Source: Cladocopium goreaui (Eukaryota > Sar > Dinophyceae > Suessiales > Symbiodiniaceae). Taken from it: a stretch of 64,000 bases of DNA. Below are positions 43,331 to 52,086 of this stretch, piece after piece. Location: positions 191,938 through 255,937 of the forward strand of contig CAMXCT020002024.1 of the NCBI GenBank assembly GCA_947184155.2. Reading direction: 5' to 3'. The notes beneath the pieces were generated by a model that saw only the letters and a program-made list of their open reading frames with translations, was not told the DNA's origin and did no database searches. Made by a program: the position numbers and the translations under genes. Within the stretch, counting starts at the first letter, position 1; each line of letters starts with the position of its first letter.

Positions 43331-46300
43331 GCAATGCGGTGCAAATCTGAAATGGCAGTTTCATCTGGGCCCGTGACCTGTTGGAGTCGGTGAAGAATCG
43401 CTTGGCCAGCCTCTTCAGTGAAACGTGTCCAGGTGTCGGTCCCAAGCCTAAAGGCCTGATGGCCCTGCCTTCTCTGTGCAGGGCTGACAGTATGTGCAGC
43501 TGTCTCACCATCCTGGGGAATCCACATTTTACGAAGTAAACCAATCATGGGGGCATGTCCAGTGGTGCCACAAAAGGGCGCATCCCATGCATATTTAATT
43601 TGTTTGGCTACTCCGTCAGCAATAGTTTTTCGAGTGATGATGTAATCAATTCTGGAGCTGCAATCATGGTGAACGTATGTTGGTCCTAATGCACTGTGCC
43701 ATGTGTTCAGAGCAACAAGTCCATGGGTTCTGAGGGTGGACATGAATCTCCCTTGGTCCTCGTGTTGAGCGCCATAGGTTTGGACTCCACGCCACAGGTA
43801 GTGGGCAGGGCCGGCATGTGATGTATGTTGCATCAGGCTGGTGTTGAAATCACCAGCCAAACACAAAGTGTTCCTAATGGCAAGTCCATTAAGCAAAGCA
43901 TTCAAATCATTCCACCATTGTGCACGTTCGGATCTGCGGGTGGCATTATGGGCTTGGGTATGCTGGTAACAGCAGACCACGTCAATGGCACGGTGTTTGA
44001 GTTGCACTTGGACATGCATCAGCCGTCCAGGGGTAACAACCCTCCAACGCAGATTCTGTGTCGGGCAAAAACGTGTGGAAATGATGCACATGATACCAGC
44101 TCCTCTTTGATTGGTCTGGCCGGTATGGACATGGAGCCAACGGCCGTCACTCCATTCACTCTCAAAGGTCATTCTGGTTTCACTAATGACCGCAATGTCA
44201 ATGTGGTTGTGTTCCATCCAAATTTTTATCTCATCCAACTTGGGGGCAGCCAGGCCTCCTGCATTCCAGTTCAACAAGCGTAAACGTCGGGAGTCTTGGT
44301 TCCGGCGATTGCAAGCTTGCAGGGCCGATGCATGGGATGGCACTGCTGTGTGCTGAGGGTTCATTGGTTGGCTACTGAGGCACTTTGGGAAGTCTTGAGG
44401 GGTGTAACACTTACCTTTATACCAAGCTATTCCATGAGTGCATGCTCTGACGTAGGCTCTTCGGATGCTTCTTTTGGTGACCTGAGTCTGAGTAGGGTGC
44501 CAGGGGATAGCATGAAAGCTAGATGCTGGTCGCATGTCATGTCGCTTCGCGTCAGCCTTCTCAATCAGTCCTTGTTGCCAGCTGGTTGACGCTTCAACGT
44601 CTCCCATGACTGAGACGTAACCTTCACCCCTAGCAAACATGGCAAGGAAGACAATGACTAAGGCAGACACACAAAAGAAAGCACGGAAAGACCAGTGTCT
44701 GCTATTGTCTCCACTAGGTTGTTTGCTCCTGGACTTGGGACCAGGTTTGCCGCGTTGAGGCAGCAGTCTCGCGCTGTTCAGACTGTCAATCCCGCAAAAA
44801 CGAAAAAATGATCTGTGCCAAATATTGTGAAGGTGGGACTCAAGGGCGTCTTTAGCCAGCAGAAGTACCAATCCCTCAATCAGAAATAAAATTATTGCCT
44901 CGACTGCAGTGTCAATGAGAGCAATGCGCACAAGTGTCAGGCTCCAGCAAAAAAGAGTGAATTGAAGCACCTGTGAAAATTGAATATATGCAAAAGTCCA
45001 CTGTAGCAAGACCAGCCAGAGCAGAGGAATCCACGCCCAGATTAAAGGAAAATTGTTCTCTTCCAATGCCAGTGTCGGTGGTTGCAAGTGGCGCAATATG
45101 GTCTGTTGTTGCGTCCTCGACAGGCCAGTCAGTGAACAGGAGCCTACCCTGCAGTGTGTCGAGGACCGCTTTGCCCAAAAAAGGGGGTCAATCACCAAGC
45201 CTGTACCACCAGTCGTAGCTGAGCTGTGTTGGTCAGAGTCCAGTCTGTGTGAACACTCCTGTATGGGACAATCAGTAAGGGAGCCCACCCCTGTTTTGGC
45301 AACCAGGAACTCAGTCAGGCCAGTCAGTAAATGGCAGGAGCCTACCCTGCAGTGTGACTGAGAACCTATGGTCGGTCCTGTGGATCTTCCAAAATGTTTG
45401 GGTTCCGCTTGTTGAGTGCACACAGAGAAATCTGTTTGTTGGCAATAAAATGTATTGAATGAATTGCAAAAAATTGTATTGCAAACCTCTGACAGGCCAG
45501 CCAGCTGTACGGAGCCAATCCCGCAGTGTGTCAGAGGTTGCAGTAGCTGATACCCAAAGGCTTGTGCCAAGTGCCAAAAATACAAAAACGGGGTCCAGCT
45601 CCAAGGAAAAAGCCGCTCGCAGAGCTGAAGAGCAATGTGATCTGCCGTTTCTGTATGTGAGTCAGCAGTCAGGCCAGACAGCGGGGGCCAGGAGCCTACC
45701 CTGCAGTTTGACTGTGAACTCCACACTTGATGAATAAGGAGGTCAGGGGTCCAAAACCAATCTGTCTGTATAAGATCCCACTTGTCTGCAAAATAAATGT
45801 TTCGAGGGCAAAACCAATCCACCGACAGGCCAGACAGTAAATCGGAGCCAATCCCGCAGTGTGTCAGTGAATTGTAGCCCAAAAAAAGAAATAAATTATG
45901 ATTTCCCAGTCTGTTCCAGGTGTCCTCACTCCAGTCCGCTGTAAGCTTGCAAGACACCGGCTGGCCAGTCAGTTGATGGTCGGAGCCAATCCCGCAGTGT
46001 GCCGGCGCTTGCTGTTGCAGTTGCAGTCTACAGAAGCTATGTAGCTGTAATGGCAATGCAAAGTGGCCTTCAACAGCACTATCAGAGTGGAAATTCCAAC
46101 GGAACGTCCCAGTCAAAAAGCAATGCACTAGCCAAAACAGTCGCACCAGATACCAAGTTGGGAATGCAAATGGCGCCGTGATGCCCTGTTTCAGATCAGT
46201 GACAACCAGGTCACCAGCAAAACCAGGTTGAGAGAAATCACAAGCTGGAGCCAATGTGAAAGGCCTGAAGTCAAATGAATGCAGCAATGAATAGGAAATT

Positions 46301-46347
46301 GCAAAATCAAAAATGGCAAACGCAGCGAGGTCGCAGGTAAATGGCAC
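43294..46347 (-). pseudogene. LINE C 5' segment: Cys/Gly motif array plus EEP endonuclease
   Basis: A 1,017-codon frame opening with a non-ATG codon. The upstream part has six copies of [ST]HC[GR][IV]GS followed by a [ST]GL[ST]-type turn, at plus positions near 45151, 45349, 45523, 45703, 45856 and 45994, all spaced by multiples of three. A hydrophobic stretch follows, then an ATG at 44607 (TCAGTCATGGGA, shared with B), a basic block TKRSIRRAYVRAC common to all three LINEs, and the endonuclease (about 44290-43540): LLNWNAGG, ISETRM, LAGDFN, SSRIDY, GTTGHAP. It breaks before the RT. Confidence 0.75.
45110..46015 (-). repeat. Array of structured coding repeats, LINE C 5' region
   Basis: Six units share the transcript-sense core CACTGC[GA]GG...GGCTCC...CTGGCC. 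The core is bracketed by inverted arms whose sequence differs between units but stays complementary: GTCCTCGACA/TGTCGAGGAC, AACCTCTGACA/TGTCAGAGGTT, CTCAGTCA/TGACTGAG. Units near 45856 and 45994 keep pairing through G-U pairs that exist only in the minus-strand RNA. Confidence 0.65.
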
Positions 46348-46440
46348 AAATCGAAATGGAACGAAAATCAGCGCAGGATGTCAGCCTAATGTTCTCGTAA
46401 GAACGCTCGAGTGCCGCGCTCGTGGCGGCAAAAGGGGCTT

Positions 46441-46631
46441 GTGCGCGTGTGTGCGCGTGTGTGCGCGTGTGCGCGCGTGTGTGCGCGTGTGTGCGCGTGT
46501 GTGCGCGTGTGTGCGCGTGTGTGCGCGTGTGTGCGCGTGTGTGCGCGCGTGTGTGCGCGTGTGTGCGCGTGTGTGGGGGTGTGTGGGGGTGTGTGGGGGT
46601 GTGTGGGGGTGTGTGGGGGTGTGTGTGTGTG
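46441..46631. repeat. TG/CG microsatellite between two divergent elements
   Basis: (GTGTGTGCGC)n then (GTGTGTGGGG)n and (GT)n. It lies between the 5' end of LINE C (minus) and the 5' terminal repeat of the large plus-strand element. Long open frames here are artefacts. Confidence 0.93.
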
Positions 46632-47259
46632 TAACATCTGAACAGATGTAAAACTTCTTTGACTCTTACCGTTTGACATTTGCAGGGAACCTTTTTACAT
46701 TTGCAGGGGGCATGCGGCCATCATGCAAACGCATGCCAACGAAGCTATGCATGATGGTGGAAGCCGGGGCTGATCACCCTGGTGTACCTGCATTGTTGTG
46801 ATTACCTGTTGTTCAGGGTTTGCTTCCATTCAATTGTCAATGTCTGCTGATGGGAAGAGGCTCAACCCAAGAACCTCAATGTCAATTTATTTATTTATTT
46901 CTTCACGGTTGCCACAATCTGTATTTTCGCCGAAACCATGTCACGGTTTTGCTGCATCAGAACCTTCCTCAGAGCAAGGACGTAGAAAATATACTTGGAA
47001 CAATCTGTTTACATGATCGCCGACACCATCGTCGCCGACAGTTATTTATTTATTGGCTAAGCTTCGCCGAGACATCGCCGATGATATTGTTGCCGGTTTA
47101 TTTATTCTTTTTGATGTCGATTCTGAACCCGATGACCATTCTGAAGTACTTCCTTTATTCGTAGGATGCATCGTTAATTTCATTGTTTCGTATCTAATCT
47201 GCATGTTTCAGGATTCAGTTCCTGCCGGATCATATAATGATCCATTCTTGTCTAGTGTG
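46632..47259 (+). repeat. Left terminal repeat (LTR-like) of the large element
   Basis: 628 bp. It starts with a hairpin ACATCTG-AA-CAGATGT (46634-46649) and ends just after a hairpin GGATCAT-ATA-ATGATCC (47227-47243) followed by GTCTAGTGTG. It differs from the right copy by a few substitutions and one 4-bp TTAT unit. The interior has CGCCGA-rich imperfect repeats and no gene. Confidence 0.88.
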
Positions 47260-47778
47260 ATTTCCATGGTGGCTCCGACATGGTGCCATGGAGCCATTTG
47301 AGGCAACCCTTTTTAGGGTGAGTGATGACTGTTTCGACTGCCGAATTTACACATTTTAACTTAGTAATTCATCTAAGTAATTCGCAACAGTTGGCCTTTC
47401 TGTTCTGCCACTTTTTTGAGATGTCCTGCCGTTCCGGCTGTCCCTTGCGAGCTCCAGTGGAAGCAGCTCTTTGATTGTGAAGCGGTGCTGAACACTCAGA
47501 AACCTCCTTCTTCGCAGCAGCTTTTGAAGTCACATTGCAACAGTACATGGAAAAGGATCAGGCAGGCACACGACTTGCAGGTTTGGTTTTCTTTCCTTTT
47601 GGTTCTCTGGTGAGGTGAATCATGTTGTGCATCTAATTCGATGGAACTTGAACGCTGTTTTATGCCCTTGTGGCTGACTGGAACACGGGCCTGTTGTGGC
47701 ACAATTGCACGAACAGTAGGTCTAGGAACTGAGTCCTGTCGTTGCAATTTCATTAATTTTCATTATTCTTCGTGAGCG
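47260..47778 (+). other. 5' untranslated internal region of the large element
   Basis: No gene. It opens with a hairpin TGGCTCC...GGAGCCA about 15 bases after the terminal repeat. Similar to 60477-60960 in the small element (shared blocks include CCGAATTTACAC and TTAGTAATTC), so it is probably needed in cis for packaging, priming or expression. Confidence 0.65.
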
Positions 47779-50540
47779 ATGTATCCGTGGCCCACTCCTC
47801 CGACGTCATGGCCTGCTCCACCGCAGCCTGCGAACCCATCTTCGACGTGGCAGCAATCATCGCAGAACGCACATCTATTTGGACATCCTTCGGCATTGCA
47901 TCCTACATGGTCTTCATCAGCTTCGCTCATGCCGTCTACACCAGCCCCAACATCGTTGCCGTTCACCTCATTGACTCCGGCTCCTCATGCAGTACCAGGC
48001 CCACAGCTCGTACCCACCATGCCCTCGCCTTTGGCTCCTGAAACCTCTATGGTGCACACCGCTCCGTCGACCTTTCCATCTCCTACGGCACCCACCGCTC
48101 CACCCGCGTGGCCTTCTCCTCCGGCTCCATCCCCTACATCGACTACACCACCTACATCGACTACGCCACCGACACCTTTGCCCAGCTCTCCAACCACATT
48201 CAACCTCCATTACAGACGGACGCATCGATGGTTCCTCCAAATGCACCTTCACCACGGGCCCCAGCAGTTAAGGCGGCTCCAAGGCCTCGCTCTGACAAAA
48301 GAATGGATCGCCCGCGCAGGCCAGCTCCAAAAGCCTCTCCTCCTGCTACGCCACCAACACCTACGACAGCACCGACTTCATCCGTGTCACCTGAACTGGT
48401 AGCATTGGGCTCCACTGCACAACAACTTGCGGAATCCGTTCGACTTATTCAAGCTCAGCAACAATTGATCATGGATTCTCAACGAGCCCAAGAACAACGT
48501 CAGCTACTTCTCCAACAAGATGGACCTCCACCGAACCCTATTCCACAGACACCACCCACTCCAACTGCACCACCACCGATCGCCACGCCTCCACCTGCAC
48601 CGAAAGCCAGACCCACCGAACCTGACGCTCCGGACCTTCGCATTGTCCAAGCTCCAGCCATCGCTCCTCCTCACCAACTACATATTCCACCATCACCAAC
48701 ACGCCGACCACGATCCAGGACTCCAAGATCACGTTCCCATCGACCTTCTGTCCGTTCCCATCACCCTCGCTATTCTCCTCAACGTGCAGATCGACCTCGT
48801 TCTCCTCTTCCTCGTTATCGGTCATCCACGAAACATGCCAAGGACCGCAGAACTCCATCTCCATACAGACGACGATCACCACCAAGATGCCGCTCTCCCG
48901 TGGTTCCTCGACGTCACCGATCTCACCCACGACCACGTTCCGCGACACCACGCCACCGATCCAGAGGCCGGGAAGTCGTACTTCGACCTGCTGCAAACCC
49001 ATCCAATCCAAACTACATCCCCACTCCCGACGCTGATGACACCTGGGGTACATGGAATGACAGCCACTACACCGACAACTACCATCACCACAATGCTCGA
49101 CCCAATTCTCCTGCCGATCCACCACCACCGGAACCACCAACCAACCCACCAACCCACACTTCAGCACCACTCGGCGCTGTGTCCTTCCGAGTCCCTGACG
49201 GCGACAGTGAAAATTCTGAGGTTGCAGATACAATTTCGATCACCAAGTTCGACACGAATGACATCGACCTCAGTGAAATGGTTGAGGCGGCCAATGATCC
49301 CCTTAGGGTCCGCTGCCTGACTGAGCTTGGCCCCGACCATGTTGTCCCCCTACGCCAATCATTGACCCCGGCTATCTCGCAGCTCTTCAACCAATTCGTT
49401 GACGCGATGTTCGAACAGTTGGCTCAGCCATACCGCACCGTCAACAACCATCGTATTTATATCAAAGCAAGCCAAGCCACCGTCAGGAACATTGCCAGGG
49501 CCTTTGCACAATCCAACTTACTGGACATCGAGCTTGCGAGGCAAACACAAGCCTTCTACATCGAGCCAGAGAACCTGCTGACCATCACGGTTCCCACAGG
49601 ATTGAAAAAGAAACCAATCTACCGTGGCGAACACATGGGCACCTACCTGATCTACCACAAAACGAGTTGGGAATCAGTTGCCAAAATTCTCGCGGAAGAC
49701 TGCATTCGCCCGGCAACCTGGACAAAAAACGAAGCCGGCATGCCAACTCAATACCCATGTTACGGGTTCTTCGGAATGTCCTCTGAGATCGCAGACATCG
49801 ACAACCTACCCGGCTATGCTGTCAAGATCTGTACCTCTCAGCTCTACAAAATTGGCAAAGGACAAAACCCATCAGGCCTGCTGGCCATTTGCCGCTCACC
49901 CAAATGCATCCGTGCCCTAGCTGGAGGAAATGACCAAATCCAACGCTTGTGCAACCTTGCGGGCATCGCCAAGGGCAAAGACAATGCAACGGCTATGAAC
50001 TCAAGCGCCGCATCCATATGCTATGTTGCCTCCACTCACTCGGTTTTCCCGGGCTTGATCACACATCAGACGGCGGAGACCAATGCACCTTCGGAACCTC
50101 CTGACGATCATGGACGTCCAGCACGACCTGACCCTCCTGCCGACGCCCCAGAACCTTCGGAACCACCTCCAGACGACTCTCGAGACACACCTAGCCACCG
50201 CGAGACCGCTGCGTCTGGTTCTCGAGATCATGCTCGCCGATCTTGGCACGACAATGCTTCTTGGACAATTCAACCTACAGCCGCCGAGACCGTCGCTCCT
50301 CATATCATGAAGGCCACTCTCGAGACCAACATCATGAAGGCCGACCTCGTTCTCGACATTCGACATATCACTCCAGATCTCGTTGGTGAACTCTTTACCT
50401 CTGAGGAGCACCGGAACAAGTATCGACTATTCTACGCCAGCGATACAGTGAGCCTAGTGGCCCCGCCCGATCATTTTGGAGTAACAATGCTTCTCCCGAC
50501 ATTCGGTATTGATGCCACTTCTTCCTCAAAAGGTTTGTGA
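47779..50540 (+). CDS. ORF1: Pro-rich, RS-rich protein with an ART-like C-terminal region (frame break)
   Basis: ATG at 47779 begins a Pro/Ser/Thr-rich frame (PWPTPPTSWPAPPQP). Near 48180-48205 the Pro-rich coding signal moves to the next frame, which then runs to 50540. This is a one-base indel or an unrecognised intron (TTCAACCTCCATTACAG at the switch resembles a 3' splice site). Then come a Gln-rich helix, an arginine-serine region (about 48690-48990, RRPRSRTPRSRSHRPS) and a globular part. The latter has IYRGEHMGTYLIYHKTSWES, a following ILAEDCIRPATW and a CYGFFGMSS stretch; the H-x-T plus I..G/D..RP..YGFF pattern recalls ADP-ribosyltransferase/2'-phosphotransferase folds, but only weakly. 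RS regions usually bind RNA or splicing factors. I infer an RNA-binding partner of the RT; no close family was recognised. Confidence 0.6.
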
Positions 50541-50736
50541 ACTGCTGCATGCTCATGATATTCGATCCTTACGCCTGATTCGTTTTTCACTTTACGTTTC
50601 ACATACTGGGACCACGTATTATGTTTCACACCATTTCAATCGCACACTACTCTTGTCTCACCTCGACATTTCCCGCAGCTTTCAATCGGCAGTTCGAGCT
50701 TATTTTGACCTATTATCTCGTGGCCCTGTCTACATC

Positions 50737-52041
50737 ATGGCGTCCCAGGACCTGATCTCCCAATTCAACTCGGACGTGAATGGAATTCCTCCTTCTCAGC
50801 CGGATCGCTCTCGCACACCTCCCCGTCATCAACATGGATGGCACCAAGCAGTACCTGCGTTCCGTGGCCCGATGCACTATGCCATGACGACCCATCGACC
50901 TTTCTGGAACCCATCTGGAATACCGCCTCCGCCACCTACATCTCCATCGTTCCCAACACGCCCACCATGGACTCCACCTACGGCACCTTTTCCACCCACA
51001 CCGCCTCCGTGCTCACAGACACCGCCCAACAATGCCAACTTTGCACCTCAACGCCATCCTTTCACACCGAGATCACCGAGACCTATGTCATCCCCGGGAG
51101 CAAGTTCTACTGTCAACGAAGGATATACATGCAGACCAATTGAAATCCCACCAGTGGAGCAATGGAAACCTGATGTCGACTTCCACGACTCCAACAAGAT
51201 CAATGGTTTGGATTTCCCTTCCAGAATCCGACAGAGCAGATTTTCAAGCTACAAGGACATTGAAGGGATGGATCCTTTACAAGTCCCACTCTGGAAGTTC
51301 TTGTACCAGGGCTTGCACAATACCTGGCTCCGTCGGGTTGCATACGGAAGAGAAACCTTCGTCCTCCCTTTTGACAACATAGGCACTACAGTATTTGTGG
51401 CTGAATTGGTATCACAACTGCGCACCCGCAATGTGGATTTGGACAAACTTGCTACCTTTCGAGCTCGCTCAGCAGGCCAATGTCTCAACCAGAAGGAAGC
51501 AACTCAAAACATGGCCAAAGACGTTGCTCAACTTCTCCAATCTTGGCTCCCTGCTCAACCCTCCGCGGACGTGGCGAGCCAACAACGCATTCTTGAATTG
51601 GAGGCAGAATTGGCCAAGGTCAAATCGGCCGCCACTACTTCACCAGGTACGGCACCTCAGGGCTCTACTCCGGCTACGACACCGATTGGACGCGCACTTC
51701 AAGGACAACCTGCCGCCTCTACGACCTTTGACCCTTCGACTCTACTTATCTCCCCGGGATCCGTGAACACTTGGCTCGTTGACAATCAACCCACATCATT
51801 GTCGGACACCCAATACAAGAAATGGGTGAAAGGCCTGAAGTTACCACAGCCCAAGCAGGACATCCTGGAGAAGAACTTGGAGAAGGTCAACGAATGGTGG
51901 CGAAACCAACCCGATGATGCTTCAAAAACTATCCAACGCGCAAGCGTGGCTATGGGCATCGACCCATGCAAGCACAAAGGGGCCTCCACGGATGAAGTCG
52001 TCCTCAAGGTCATGACTGTGGCGTTATTGATGCACTCCTGA
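50737..52041 (+). CDS. ORF2: Pro-rich protein with coiled coil, unknown
   Basis: 434 residues from the ATG at 50737 (ATCATGGCG, strong context); the frame is open further upstream without a convincing start. The first 130 residues are Pro/Ser/Arg-rich (FWNPSGIPPPPPTSPSF). A globular middle follows (WKPDVDFHDSNKINGLDF, VPLWKFLYQGLHNTWLRR). Then there is a short heptad stretch (QQRILELEAELAKVKSA) and a conserved-looking C-terminal part (VNTWLVDNQPTSLSDTQYKK, then NLEKVNEWW). No catalytic motif. It lies between ORF1 and the RT gene, 45 bp before the RT's first ATG, so a structural or RNP role is plausible. Function unknown. Confidence 0.65.
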   Translation: MASQDLISQFNSDVNGIPPSQPDRSRTPPRHQHGWHQAVPAFRGPMHYAMTTHRPFWNPSGIPPPPPTSPSFPTRPPWTPPTAPFPPTPPPCSQTPPNNANFAPQRHPFTPRSPRPMSSPGASSTVNEGYTCRPIEIPPVEQWKPDVDFHDSNKINGLDFPSRIRQSRFSSYKDIEGMDPLQVPLWKFLYQGLHNTWLRRVAYGRETFVLPFDNIGTTVFVAELVSQLRTRNVDLDKLATFRARSAGQCLNQKEATQNMAKDVAQLLQSWLPAQPSADVASQQRILELEAELAKVKSAATTSPGTAPQGSTPATTPIGRALQGQPAASTTFDPSTLLISPGSVNTWLVDNQPTSLSDTQYKKWVKGLKLPQPKQDILEKNLEKVNEWWRNQPDDASKTIQRASVAMGIDPCKHKGASTDEVVLKVMTVALLMHS

Positions 52042-52086
52042 CTAGCAGCGTATTTGAAATCACCTGGCTCAAAAGCAGCCAACATT

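Larger units (their letters stand above)
37471..46440 (-). mobile_element. LINE C: frame-disrupted APE-type LINE with USP domain
   Basis: 9.0-kb minus-strand element with the same domain order as A and B but cut by three frame changes: near 43294-43330 (endonuclease to RT), near 41315-41345 (just before the first zinc finger) and near 39012-39036 (in the linker). Its 5' end is at about 46440 (GGCAAAAGGGGCTT next to the TG/CG tract) and its 3' end at about 37471. Most likely a decaying copy; assembly indels are the alternative. Confidence 0.82.

Noticed and set aside
46830..46900. Hammerhead ribozyme near GTCTGCTGATGGGAAGAGG
   Set aside because: CTGATG is present in the large element's repeat, but the second conserved core (GAAA after stem II) is absent and the small element has GGTGATG. 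Searched because Penelope-like terminal repeats often carry hammerheads.
48108..49320. Second Pro/His/Leu-rich frames overlapping ORF1
   Set aside because: Shadows of a C-rich coding strand; the frame kept as ORF1 has the RS region and the globular C-terminal part.
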